Positions 33,700 to 42,154 of a stretch of 64,000 bases of DNA are shown piece by piece. The DNA is from Candidatus Poribacteria bacterium (GTDB lineage: Bacteria; Poribacteria; WGA-4E; WGA-3G): assembly GCA_009839745.1 (NCBI GenBank), contig VXPE01000075.1:1-64000 (forward strand), in the 5' to 3' direction. Within the stretch, counting starts at the first letter, position 1. Every line of letters starts with the position of its first letter. A program made the translations under genes and the position numbers. The notes beneath the pieces were generated by a model, which saw nothing but the letters and a program-made list of their open reading frames with translations, was not told where the DNA came from and searched no databases.

Positions 33700-34686
33700 T
33701 TATTTCTCCTTCGGTTTCATCAAGAACCCGAACGCGCCTAAGGGTAAACAGTAAAGTAGGATTAGAATGTGCAAACTGAATCCAGTAACAGTGGCGACCT
33801 CTATAGAGGTGCCGAAATGGTTTAGCAACCAGACGAAAGGGAATTCCGTTGTCCCGAAATTACCGACGGTTTGAATGGGTAACAGATTGAAAACGTTGGT
33901 AAATGCAAGCGCGAACAGCACTTCGGTCATCGGAATGTCAACACCCATCTCGGTGACCAGGTAACATTGGAACCCAAAACGGATTGCGAGACACAGGACA
34001 GAATATAGCCAAACCTCCAAGAACCGCCGATGTGATCGGAACCTCGTGAGTTCCTGAAGCACTGCCAAAACTTTATCGACTGTCCACGAAACCGATCGCT
34101 TTTCAAGTGCCAATAGAGGCCTCGCACACCGTTCTGCGAATCTCATACAGGCATGCGGTGCAGCGTAGACAAAAACCACTACAGCGACCAAGCCACCTCC
34201 CATCAGAAGCGGTATGAGATAGAGAACCGTGCCAGAAAACGTGTCTTGAAGCGCAGCGCGCAGGAGCCACGCCGTAGCGACCACCAGGCACATCAGCAGT
34301 ACCAAATCTATCAGGCTTGCTACCAGCAGCGAAGCGACTCCCTGCGTTGCATCCACCTTCTGACGGCGTTGCATCAGATAGACATAAGACACATCGCCTG
34401 TCCGCATCGGGAGGATATTGCCCCAAAAGGTGTGCATCGCCAAGATTGGGAAGACCTGATGGACGCCACTCTCAAGATTGAGCAGTGCCCGGAAGCGGAG
34501 GGCTTTCGCTAAGACTAACACACAATAGCATCCGAACCCGATGCAGAGCGCTTTGATTGACAATCGGCTCAGGGTTTTGGGTATTTCTTGAATGTCGATC
34601 TCTTTTAAAAGGAAGTATGCTATAACGACTGCTAAGACCGTCGGTAAACCGATTTTGGTAACCCGTTGAATTTGCTTTTTGTCCAA
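33700..34686 (-). CDS. Lysylphosphatidylglycerol synthase TM-type (UPF0104) flippase-like protein
   Basis: 328 aa, about eight membrane helices. The layout fits the UPF0104/AglD2 family: N-terminal helix GLPTVLAVVIAYFLL, then FWGNILPMRTGDVSYVYLMQ, a conserved region of this family, and EVLFALAFTNVFNLLPIQTV then GNFGTTEFPFVW. Relatives include the membrane half of MprF and proteins near glycosyltransferases; lipid or lipid-linked sugar translocation is an inference. Confidence 0.82.
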   Translation of the reverse strand: MDKKQIQRVTKIGLPTVLAVVIAYFLLKEIDIQEIPKTLSRLSIKALCIGFGCYCVLVLAKALRFRALLNLESGVHQVFPILAMHTFWGNILPMRTGDVSYVYLMQRRQKVDATQGVASLLVASLIDLVLLMCLVVATAWLLRAALQDTFSGTVLYLIPLLMGGGLVAVVVFVYAAPHACMRFAERCARPLLALEKRSVSWTVDKVLAVLQELTRFRSHRRFLEVWLYSVLCLAIRFGFQCYLVTEMGVDIPMTEVLFALAFTNVFNLLPIQTVGNFGTTEFPFVWLLNHFGTSIEVATVTGFSLHILILLYCLPLGAFGFLMKPKEK

Positions 34687-34739
34687 AGGCGCGCTCGCTG
34701 TGTGTATTGTGAATGTTTTCTGTTTCAGGGATTCGTATC

Positions 34740-34768
34740 ATAGTATATGTGAAGAATTTAATTGTCAA
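34740..34768 (-). promoter_or_regulatory. Promoter of the flippase-like/amidohydrolase pair
   Basis: Minus-strand TTGACA (34768-34763), 17-nt spacer, TACTAT (34745-34740); 53 nt before the start codon. Confidence 0.55.
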
Positions 34769-34892
34769 GAAGAAATGGCGATCTCGGGCTTACAAAACCA
34801 CCACATAGAAAAAAGATTTGCTTTTTAGATGGATGTGTTTTACAATGCACACTATCTTAAACTTCATAGAAAAGCGGTATCTATTTCACCTC

Positions 34893-36122
34893 ATGGAAAA
34901 CCCTCAAAATCCTTCTAAAGCGTCTTCTCGGAAACAGTTCTATTTTCTGACGTTATCCCATACCGTCCTTGACTCCTATGCGACCCTCTTGTCCCATCTG
35001 CAACCTCGCCTACTGACAAAGTTAGCGACATCCGCTGCAACACGGAACAGTTTAGCCGGCAACTTCATCTTGATCTATAGCGTTTTTAGCTCGCTTGGAC
35101 AGATACTCTTCGGATGGCTATCGGATCGGGTCCGGACGGTCCACTTCCTGACCTTTGGTGTCGGTTTGACCGCAATCGGTTTAAGCCTGCTGTGGGTCGC
35201 CCCGTCCTCTCGGATCGTCTATCTGTTATTAACGATTGGGGGCTTAGGTGTTGCGTCTTTCCATCCACAAGCGACGACTTATGCGGGTGCGCTTGCTGGA
35301 GATGGGAGAGGCATGGGGATCTCCATTTTTCTCACAGGCGGCAACATCGGTCGGGCACTCGGTCCGTTGGTGCTGATGTTCATTCCATACCGTTTCGGCT
35401 TGGAATACTTAGTTTGGGAAATGGTACCCGGCGTGCTTGTAGCCTTGTTAGTGCCGAAAGTGCTGAAATTCGAGAAGTCGCTGGATCTGACCGTCACGCC
35501 GCGCGGAAGGTTAGACGAGGAACCCCGACCGCAAGAATCCTTTTGGACTGTCGCAAGTCCACACCTGTTACCCCTCAGCGTGCTATTTATTATTGCGGCG
35601 TTCCGAACCGTCACTGCAGTTGGGTTGGAAAACTTCTTATCTATCTATCTGGATGACCAAAATTATTCAGACCAGGCGCGTTCGCTCGTGATTGCCCTTT
35701 TCATCTTCGCGGGTTCCATGGGAATCATGTCAAGTGGGTGGCTTATCACCCGAGTAAATACCTATCTCCTGCTCTTGGTCTCACTCCTCGGATCGCCACC
35801 GCTTCTCTATGCCTCACTACACACTGAGGGTCCGAGTTTCCTTGTGCTCCTCTTTTTAGGCAACGTGGTGCTCTCAAGTTCAATGACGGTTAACATCATC
35901 TTAGCACAAATGATCCTACGCGGGCATGAAAACATTGCATCGAGTTTTATGATGGGTGCGGCATGGGGTGTCGGTGGATTATTAAATAAAGTCGTCGGTA
36001 TTTGGGCGGATCAATACGGTTTGCCTATCGTGCTCGATGGGTTAGTGATGATTCCGGTCGTCTTGGCACCGCTCCTGATTCTGCTACGCGATCAACCGAA
36101 CTTGTCAAGACCGAACGTTTAG
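34893..36122 (+). CDS. MFS transporter, fosmidomycin-resistance-like
   Basis: 409 aa, 12 membrane helices. N-terminus FYFLTLSHTVLDSYATLLSH and the loop GWLSDRVRTVHFL (MFS motif A-like) fit the Fsr-type group of drug exporters. GGLGVASFHPQATTYAGALA and FLTGGNIGRALGPLV are also typical. The substrate is unknown. The ATG at 34893 is taken because hydrophilic MENPQNPSKASSRKQ then leads into helix 1; Shine-Dalgarno support is weak and an in-frame ATG exists at 34818. Confidence 0.85.
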   Translation: MENPQNPSKASSRKQFYFLTLSHTVLDSYATLLSHLQPRLLTKLATSAATRNSLAGNFILIYSVFSSLGQILFGWLSDRVRTVHFLTFGVGLTAIGLSLLWVAPSSRIVYLLLTIGGLGVASFHPQATTYAGALAGDGRGMGISIFLTGGNIGRALGPLVLMFIPYRFGLEYLVWEMVPGVLVALLVPKVLKFEKSLDLTVTPRGRLDEEPRPQESFWTVASPHLLPLSVLFIIAAFRTVTAVGLENFLSIYLDDQNYSDQARSLVIALFIFAGSMGIMSSGWLITRVNTYLLLLVSLLGSPPLLYASLHTEGPSFLVLLFLGNVVLSSSMTVNIILAQMILRGHENIASSFMMGAAWGVGGLLNKVVGIWADQYGLPIVLDGLVMIPVVLAPLLILLRDQPNLSRPNV

Positions 36123-36198
36123 AGGTTGTCGGTTTTCAGTTATCAGATTCATCCAAATCCTTAAGTCGAATTGACGCTATCCTTAACGCTCCTGCACA

Positions 36199-37296
36199 TC
36201 AAAAATTCCATAATAGACTCAGGAAGTGTGTGCTGATTAGATCACCGAGGAGGAGGGCGTAATCGAGTCGAAATTGGCGGACCTGGATGCCGATTCCACT
36301 TGTAATGCGGTCGTCCCGGTAACCGACACGGAGTGCCAACGGTTCGCTGATACGATATTCTATGCCGATATGCGATTGCCCGCCGTAACGCTGTTGCCAC
36401 TGATAGGAAACAATCATCTCCCGGTTGAAAAGGTGATGGTTCGTATAGGCGACTCCCACGTTCCAATTCGCTGGAATCGATTCTTTCGGTGCCGACACAG
36501 TGTTCCACGTTAAAGTCGTTTTTGAGATGTCCTGAAGATTAAACCCAAAGGCGAGACTGCCGAAGTCCTCTAAATTGAAAAGCGCGTTGAAATCGGGCAA
36601 ACGGACGAGGAATCCAGCATCAAAGCCGTATCCCCAACTCCCATAGTTATAGGCATCAAGTTCACCGCCGTCCAAGCGCTGCGTAATCAGTTTTGTGTTT
36701 ACACCACACATAAACTCCGGTGGCAGTGAATCCCTTCCGAAATTATCCCACCACGACTGACTCACGACCCAACGCGTCGCAAGCGTCAAAATATAGGCGT
36801 TTTCACTGTCGTTTAGGTAGCCTGCTGGAATGAAATCGGATTCTCTGGGACGGTTTTTCGCGAGGTTTCGTCGTGCCTCTGGCGTGATATTGGGATCGAA
36901 CGCTGGAATGAGTGGATAGATAGGAATATCGTCTACCCCGGCGCGAAGCCATGACAATCCGAGCTTGAGTCTTGATAGGACTTGTGTTGTGCCGCTGATA
37001 TAGTTGAATGCACCCAATCCGGAACGCCGTGCGGCATGCATGAGACAGAATTGGTAATTATCGCGGATCCCTGCGATGCCAGCGGGGTTCCAATAGGTAG
37101 CGGTTACATCATCGGCGATGCTCACGTAGGCACCGCCCAATCCGAGGGCTCTGCCGCCGACACCATTTGTCAAAAAATCTCCAGTGTAGTTTTCGGCAGA
37201 GACAGGTAAAATAGCGATCCCTATCCATCCGATTAACACTACAACACAACGGATAATATCTGCGGTATTCAGTTTTCGTTGTCGCAATTTAATCAA
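36199..37296 (-). CDS. PorV/PorQ-like outer-membrane barrel protein
   Basis: 365 aa. Signal peptide (VVVLIGWIGIAILPVSAEN). The family start is clear: FLTNGVGGRALGLGGAYVSI then ADDVTATYWNPAGIAGI. Barrel strands follow, ending FLSLLWNF with a terminal Phe. Longer than the member at 27050 owing to an insert near residues 130-165. Function as for that gene: outer-membrane protein of unknown cargo. Confidence 0.85.
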   Translation of the reverse strand: MIKLRQRKLNTADIIRCVVVLIGWIGIAILPVSAENYTGDFLTNGVGGRALGLGGAYVSIADDVTATYWNPAGIAGIRDNYQFCLMHAARRSGLGAFNYISGTTQVLSRLKLGLSWLRAGVDDIPIYPLIPAFDPNITPEARRNLAKNRPRESDFIPAGYLNDSENAYILTLATRWVVSQSWWDNFGRDSLPPEFMCGVNTKLITQRLDGGELDAYNYGSWGYGFDAGFLVRLPDFNALFNLEDFGSLAFGFNLQDISKTTLTWNTVSAPKESIPANWNVGVAYTNHHLFNREMIVSYQWQQRYGGQSHIGIEYRISEPLALRVGYRDDRITSGIGIQVRQFRLDYALLLGDLISTHFLSLLWNF

Positions 37297-37366
37297 TTGA
37301 TTTTGTTTTCCTTGGAACTACTATGCTTTGTGAACAGCGGATCCACGAAGTGTGCCTATGACCTTG

Positions 37367-38263
37367 CTACTCAATAGGATCTACAGGACGTTTATCACCG
37401 CTCACCCTGTTCAAATCGAATGCATTCCAATAATACTGATATTCCGTGGAAGTCCAATCCTTGTAAATTTCGTCCCATGCCATCCGATTGAAATGCGGTA
37501 AAAGTGAGCCGTCAGTGACAGGCTTGGAGTTTCCCTGATAGCGATAATCCACCGAGAGGCGTATCCGATCCGAAGTCTGATTCGGCATCCCCTTGTGGAC
37601 GGCATGGCTGTGAAAGAAAAGGGCATCGCCAATTTCGTAATTACCGCCGACCCAGTAGAAGCCATCTGCTTCCAGAGGTGCTGTATCAATACCGAGTCCA
37701 CCTGCGCCGAGTGCAGGTTTGACGGGATAAATACCCCCGCGATGTGAACCCGAGAGTACCGACAATCCTCCCAACACTTCTGGGCAGGGTCCAAGCGGTA
37801 TCCAGCCGGTATAGGTTTCCTCTGTCCCTCGGATGTGGATGAAATCTTGGTGTGCAGGCGTCGTGTATTTTGTGTTCTCCGGGAACATAATTCTTCCAAT
37901 ATTCCGCGGATGTACGAGGGTTTTTTCACCGAAGAGTTTGTCGCACACGTCTATGATCGCCGGATGGTGCGCGAACGCGTGGAAGGATTCCAAGCTCTGG
38001 AACTCATCCAAAACGGGCCAATAGCCATCATCGCCTTCCATGAAGGGACCCCCGATGCGGATACCCTCCATCAGGGCATCTCCGCCTTTCGCCCAGCCGT
38101 GACGATGGCATATCTCCAAGAAATCTCGACGCAATTCGTAGATAGCATCGGCATCAATCAAGCCACGAAAAAAGAGGTAACCGTCCTGCTGTGCGCGTTC
38201 TCGAAGTTTTTCAGGGTGATCTAAGAGTTCATTTGAAACAAAAAAAGGTTTAATTCTTGCCAT
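37367..38263 (-). CDS. Phytanoyl-CoA dioxygenase family protein (PhyH)
   Basis: Fe(II)/2-oxoglutarate-dependent oxygenase of 298 aa. The double-stranded beta-helix carries the iron triad: H-x-D in TTPAHQDFIHIRG and the distal His in FFHSHAVHKGMPNQ, with the 2-oxoglutarate Arg in RIRLSVDYRYQG. The N-terminus (GYLFFRGLIDADAIYELRR) is typical. Substrate unknown; PhyH paralogues are numerous in Poribacteria by established knowledge. Expressed from its own consensus promoter. Confidence 0.9.
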   Translation of the reverse strand: MARIKPFFVSNELLDHPEKLRERAQQDGYLFFRGLIDADAIYELRRDFLEICHRHGWAKGGDALMEGIRIGGPFMEGDDGYWPVLDEFQSLESFHAFAHHPAIIDVCDKLFGEKTLVHPRNIGRIMFPENTKYTTPAHQDFIHIRGTEETYTGWIPLGPCPEVLGGLSVLSGSHRGGIYPVKPALGAGGLGIDTAPLEADGFYWVGGNYEIGDALFFHSHAVHKGMPNQTSDRIRLSVDYRYQGNSKPVTDGSLLPHFNRMAWDEIYKDWTSTEYQYYWNAFDLNRVSGDKRPVDPIE

Positions 38264-38319
38264 AACGTGCTCCTTGCTTACGAACGCCGTGGCGTTTTAA
38301 TATCGGGCATGTTAAAGAT

Positions 38320-38348
38320 ATTATACCAACAAAAAGCAGAGGTGTCAA
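38320..38348 (-). promoter_or_regulatory. Consensus promoter of the PhyH gene
   Basis: Minus-strand TTGACA (38348-38343), 17-nt spacer, TTGG-TATAAT (-10 at 38325-38320): perfect sigma-70 hexamers plus extended -10. 57 nt before the start codon. Confidence 0.75.
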
Positions 38349-38522
38349 TTGTGTTGTTAGTTATCGGTTATCAGTTTTTAGTTGTCAACGTTCAATGGCA
38401 CTTACGATTACCTGTTTTCACACCTTTCGTTGCGAATTGTGTCGTTTTTCTTCAAGGAAAGATAAGGGGAACAGTCGGAATTCGGAGATCCTTCCTACAC
38501 GGAGTCCACCGTAGCAATATTT

Positions 38523-38552
38523 TTGCCCGCAATTTCGGAAATGTGATACAAT
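38523..38552 (+). promoter_or_regulatory. Possible promoter of the enolase-superfamily gene
   Basis: TTGCCC (38523-38528), 18-nt spacer, TACAAT (38547-38552), 72 nt before the start. Confidence 0.45.
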
Positions 38553-38624
38553 TCGGAAACACATATAGCAGAAAGCGAAAAGCAAACTGTGTAAGCGAAA
38601 GTATACCCATTGAGGAGGTACCTC

Positions 38625-39806
38625 ATGCTCAGTATCAAACATCTCGAAGCGATTCCGTTGAACGTGCCGTTTTATCACGAACGGGTCAGCCGACACATGC
38701 ACCGTGCCTTGACACACGGCGAGCGTGTCTACGTTTACCGCGTCGAACTCAGTAACGGCGTTATCGGATACGGTGAGAATCTATCAGATGAATCGGCGAA
38801 CATTGAACAGGTGATCGGACAGAACGCGTTTGCATGTATGAACGATGATAGCATCGGGTTCGGCATCCAGATGTCGCTTTTCGATGCAGTCGGTAAATCC
38901 GTAGATGTGCCTGTCTATCAACTCATCGGACCGAAGGTTCGTGAGAGGTGTCCAATTTCGTGGTGGGACATCGATATGCCCCCGGAAGACTGGGTTGCGG
39001 AAGTCCAAGAATCGGTCAAACGGGGTTACACATCTGCGAAACTGAAAGCGCGTCCGTGGCGGGACATCTTCGCGCAGGTAGATGCTGTCGGGAACGCCGT
39101 GCCAGCAGACTATCGGCTTGATATCGATTTCAACGGGTTTCTGCGGACTGCGGATAACGCTATCCCCGTGTTGCAACGATTAGATGAACACCCGAACGTC
39201 GCTATATACGAGAGTCCTTACTATCTCGGCACCGACGTAGCGGGTGCCGCGAGGTTGCAAGCGGCTGTTCAGAAGCGGATCGTCGAACATTTCAATGAAT
39301 CGTGTTTGCATGCGCGCTGTTGCGGTGGGTTCGTTGTCGGGGGTGGTGTGAACTCGCTCCTGCGGACGAATGCCCTCTGTGCGTCCTTTGTGCAGCCTTA
39401 TTGGGTCCAGATGGTCGGCACGGGTATCACAACGGCGTATTCGGTGCATCTCGGTGCGGTATTATCGCAAGCGGAATTGCCGGCGATTACGTGTCACGAG
39501 TTGTGGGAGTCGGATCTGCTCGAAACGCGGCTCGCAGTGGTTGATGGGACGATTCAGGTGTCGGATGCACCGGGGTTGGGAATTACGGTGGATGAGGCGG
39601 CACTGTCAGCATATCGCGTCGATGCGGCTACACCGACACCGCAGCAACTTTTCCGTGAAAGTGAATATACCTGTCGGGTGCATATCCGGAACAGCAGCGG
39701 CGGCGAGACGGTTCACGATTTCCGTGAGGAGGCTGTCTATTATCCGGCATTCAGTGAGGGAGAGTATCCGGGGTTCGTGCCGGGGGTTTGGATGGAAGTG
39801 GTTTGA
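38625..39806 (+). CDS. Mandelate racemase/muconate lactonizing enzyme family protein
   Basis: Enolase-superfamily enzyme of 393 aa; members abstract a proton alpha to a carboxylate in sugar acids or related substrates. The capping N-domain starts MLSIKHLEAIPLNVPFYHE. The barrel has the Lys motif TSAKLKARPW, the first metal Asp in LDIDFNGF, Glu in AIYESPYYLG and GGGVNSLLRTNAL later. The third metal ligand is not obvious, so activity needs checking. ATG at 38625 is used because GAGGAGG lies about 8 nt upstream, inside the longer open frame. No neighbouring sugar-acid operon. Confidence 0.8.
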   Translation: MLSIKHLEAIPLNVPFYHERVSRHMHRALTHGERVYVYRVELSNGVIGYGENLSDESANIEQVIGQNAFACMNDDSIGFGIQMSLFDAVGKSVDVPVYQLIGPKVRERCPISWWDIDMPPEDWVAEVQESVKRGYTSAKLKARPWRDIFAQVDAVGNAVPADYRLDIDFNGFLRTADNAIPVLQRLDEHPNVAIYESPYYLGTDVAGAARLQAAVQKRIVEHFNESCLHARCCGGFVVGGGVNSLLRTNALCASFVQPYWVQMVGTGITTAYSVHLGAVLSQAELPAITCHELWESDLLETRLAVVDGTIQVSDAPGLGITVDEAALSAYRVDAATPTPQQLFRESEYTCRVHIRNSSGGETVHDFREEAVYYPAFSEGEYPGFVPGVWMEVV

Positions 39807-39863
39807 TGCTTTATTGAATATTGTGTCTCATCCTTCAAAAACCTATCCAATTTTTATTTTATT

Positions 39864-39985
39864 AGGACTTACGCATACTGCTCTTTTGTAGCATAAACTT
39901 TTAGTGTGGGTTTCCACCAAAACGCTGTGTTTTCCGAAAAATCTCATCTCACAGAACAGACGACAGTCAAAAGTGCGTAAGTCCT
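39864..39985. repeat. MITE-like element with AGGACTTACGCA ends
   Basis: AGGACTTACGCA (39864-39875) and TGCGTAAGTCCT (39974-39985) are perfect 12-bp inverted repeats bounding 122 bp with no coding content. A degenerate relative is at 20593-20695. Such elements need a transposase in trans. Confidence 0.7.
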
Positions 39986-39988
39986 GAA

Positions 39989-40063
39989 ATAAACATATCG
40001 TCCCTACGGGACTGAAAGGGGGTGTATGCCGTTTTTCTATAAACATATCGTCCCTACGGGACT
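39989..40063. repeat. Two direct 25-bp repeats with hairpin core
   Basis: ATAAACATATCG then TCCCTACGGGACT occurs at 39989-40013 and 40039-40063, exactly 50 bp apart. The core GTCCC-TAC-GGGAC is self-complementary. Spacer 25 bp. The rest of 39807-40244 (up to the lipoprotein gene) shows no gene; AAAGGAGTG just before 40245 is that gene's ribosome-binding site. Confidence 0.7.
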
Positions 40064-40244
40064 CAAGAGGGGCAGAACTCGTGAGAAACACATAAAAAAA
40101 TGGCACTTCTGTGAAGTTGTGTTTTACAAACAGTTATTTAGCACAAGTCGTTATACTATCTTTTGTATAGACGAAGGAGAATTCTCAATATTATTGTTTG
40201 ACTAACGCACCGAGAAAAAGAAGTGAAGAAATAAAAGGAGTGAA

Positions 40245-40997
40245 ATGCGGCTGATTCTTTTCATGCTTTGCAGTATCCTACTGCTATCCGGATGCGGTTC
40301 GGATGAAACACCAGCACCAATGGAACAGATGCCAAACTACTTTCCCGATGGCATTGGAAGTAGATGGATTTACAAAAATTCCGATGGATACCAATGGACA
40401 CGAGAAGTGAGTGGCAAGGCGAATATTGAGGGAAAAGACTATCGGATCTTCAAGGACACATCGCCACTTGCGGGAACCGCCCTGGATTTCCTGAATTCTA
40501 CATACTATCGGGTTACACCCAACGCTGTTATTTTCACGGTCAGTCAACAGGTAACCGACTACCTTCAAACAGAACTACCGAAAGCCGTGCAGGACGAATT
40601 CGCGGGTTTGGAATTGACCGTTGCAGTAGAGCCGTTCGCGCATCCTGAACTTGTTTTTTTACAGATACCCTTGGTTCCCAATTTCCAGTGGGACGCACTT
40701 AACATAAAGGTCAGCGGAAACATCATTTTGCAAAATCTTGTGCTGCTCCAAATACCTTTTGAGGCACATATACGTGTCAAAGCGGAAATCGTTGCTGAAA
40801 GTCCACTGGAAACGCCTGCTGGGAACTTTGAGAAAACATATCGGATAGAATACCAGACCGAAATCACACACACCCTCTTTTCGGCAGATGAGACGATTCA
40901 AGGGAAGCAGACGATATGGTTTATACCGCATGTAGGTGTTGTCAAAATCGAAGACGAAGATGGTGTAACAGAACTGGCTGAATATACCTTAACTTGA
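40245..40997 (+). CDS. Predicted lipoprotein
   Basis: 250 aa. Signal peptide with lipobox LLLSGCGSD (Cys near residue 17). The mature part is beta-rich: YFPDGIGSRWIYKNSDGY, VESPLETPAGNFEKTYRIEY-like segment near 190 and GKQTIWFIPHVGVVKIEDE near the end, the pattern of periplasmic lipoproteins with an attenuated lipid-binding-like fold. No enzyme motif. Its stop (TGA 40995-40997) lies shortly before the ELM1-type gene. Confidence 0.7.
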   Translation: MRLILFMLCSILLLSGCGSDETPAPMEQMPNYFPDGIGSRWIYKNSDGYQWTREVSGKANIEGKDYRIFKDTSPLAGTALDFLNSTYYRVTPNAVIFTVSQQVTDYLQTELPKAVQDEFAGLELTVAVEPFAHPELVFLQIPLVPNFQWDALNIKVSGNIILQNLVLLQIPFEAHIRVKAEIVAESPLETPAGNFEKTYRIEYQTEITHTLFSADETIQGKQTIWFIPHVGVVKIEDEDGVTELAEYTLT

Positions 40998-41050
40998 ACA
41001 ACGATCCAAGAGTAAAGGCTCCGGAGTATGTTTACTACTTTACAGACTAC

Positions 41051-41067
41051 GGCACACGGAGTGTGCC
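41051..41067 (+). repeat. Leader hairpin GGCACAC-GGA-GTGTGCC
   Basis: Perfect 7-bp stem with GGA loop, 13 nt before the ATG at 41081. It sits in a stretch (about 41016-41080) that looks like dispersed leader DNA and not like a protein N-terminus. Confidence 0.6.
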
Positions 41068-41080
41068 TGCTACTTTAAAA

Positions 41081-42154
41081 ATGAAAATTGTTATCTTAAG
41101 CGACAAGAAACCGGGACATTACAAGCAATCCTTAGGCATTGTTGAAAGAATGCCTGAATGCCGAACGGTATGGCTTGAGATACAATTTCGGCGCAAATGG
41201 CGTGATAATCTCCTGCGCGTTTTTATGTGTCTGTTCGGAGGTGTCCCGCTTCCCATATCCCTTATCCATGGGCTCTTGCGGTGGAGTCTTATCCCTGAAT
41301 CTTACGACGCGCTGGTCCAACACCAAACCGCTGATATTATCCTCTCAACAGGCTCATCTGTGGCGGCGGTGAACCTACTCCTCGGTAAAATCCTCCGTGC
41401 TATGACGGTTACGTGTCGCAGACCCTCACCGGTAGGCACCCGATATTTCGATCTCGCAATCCTGCCGATGATCTCTTGGCACCACGTCTCGCGCAAGGAC
41501 AATATTTGCCGAACCATCGGCGTGCCAAACCCAATTTCACCAGAATCGCTGGATACCAAACGGAAACAATTGGAAGGTGAGCTGAACCTATCAGACTGTC
41601 CACGTATTGGTGTCCTGCTCGGTGGGACGGATCGGCATGAAACGATCGCGAGAGACGATGCCGAACGACTCAGCGAGATTTGCAAGGTGACCGCAGAGAC
41701 GATGAACGCTCAAATATTGGTGACGACCTCCCGCCGAACGCCTCCTGATGTAACGGAACACTTGGTATCAACCGTAAAACATGCCGACTGGTGCCCATTC
41801 TTTATTACGCCTGATACGTCTTCAGAGCTTGAAGACCCGTACCAAGCCATTCTCGCCTTAAGCGATCTGCTTATCGCCACCGCGGATAGTTTCTCAATGG
41901 TGTGTGAGGCGGCGAGCAGCGGACGCAAAGTTATCGTTCTCATGCTGTCAGAAGAAAAGACGCGACTGCCGAAGCGACATGAAGTCTATCGGTATATGGA
42001 AGAACATTCCATTGTGAGTCGTCGCAGACTCGACGGCTTAGAAACGCACATCGCCAATGCTCTCGCTTCTGAGATGTCGAACAAGTCTCTCCAAGATACA
42101 GATATAGCGGTGGGAGCGATTCGCCAATTGGTGGCGAATCGCAGTTCCATTTAA
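41081..42154 (+). CDS. ELM1/GtrOC1-family putative glycosyltransferase
   Basis: 357 aa. Starts MKIVILSDKKPGHYKQSLGI, the family N-terminus (DUF1022, mitochondrial fission ELM1-like). The Rossmann-type second half has PRIGVLLGGTDRHETI, ILVTTSRRTPPDV and ALSDLLIATADSFSMVCEAA then SSGRKVIVLML, as in GT-B sugar transferases. Relatives occur in cell-envelope sugar loci. The start is placed at the ATG 41081; an in-frame TTG at 40994 would add 29 residues encoded by repeat-like DNA. Its 3' end overlaps the convergent Cache gene by 4 nt. Confidence 0.75.
   Translation: MKIVILSDKKPGHYKQSLGIVERMPECRTVWLEIQFRRKWRDNLLRVFMCLFGGVPLPISLIHGLLRWSLIPESYDALVQHQTADIILSTGSSVAAVNLLLGKILRAMTVTCRRPSPVGTRYFDLAILPMISWHHVSRKDNICRTIGVPNPISPESLDTKRKQLEGELNLSDCPRIGVLLGGTDRHETIARDDAERLSEICKVTAETMNAQILVTTSRRTPPDVTEHLVSTVKHADWCPFFITPDTSSELEDPYQAILALSDLLIATADSFSMVCEAASSGRKVIVLMLSEEKTRLPKRHEVYRYMEEHSIVSRRRLDGLETHIANALASEMSNKSLQDTDIAVGAIRQLVANRSSI

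Larger units (their letters stand above)
38264..38624. other. Divergent intergenic region with repeats and two promoters
   Basis: 361 nt between the divergent PhyH and enolase-type genes. It holds the two promoters listed separately, a GTTAGTTATCGGTTATCAG repeat (38353-38371) and GGAATTCGGAGATCCTTCC then TACACGGAG (about 38477-38505), a diverged copy of the repeat at 26230. No gene. Confidence 0.55.

Noticed and set aside
34472-34768. Minus-strand open frame of 98 codons upstream of the flippase-like gene
   Set aside because: Overlaps the N-terminal helices of the flippase-like gene in another frame and covers its promoter.
38267-38755. Plus-strand open frame of 162 codons between PhyH and the enolase-type gene
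   Set aside because: It runs through promoters and dispersed repeats and then out of frame into the enolase-type gene; composition is not protein-like.
39989-40063. Two spaced direct repeats as a CRISPR array
   Set aside because: Only two units, a 25-bp spacer, no leader and no cas genes in the window. The repeat has a hairpin core like other dispersed repeats here.
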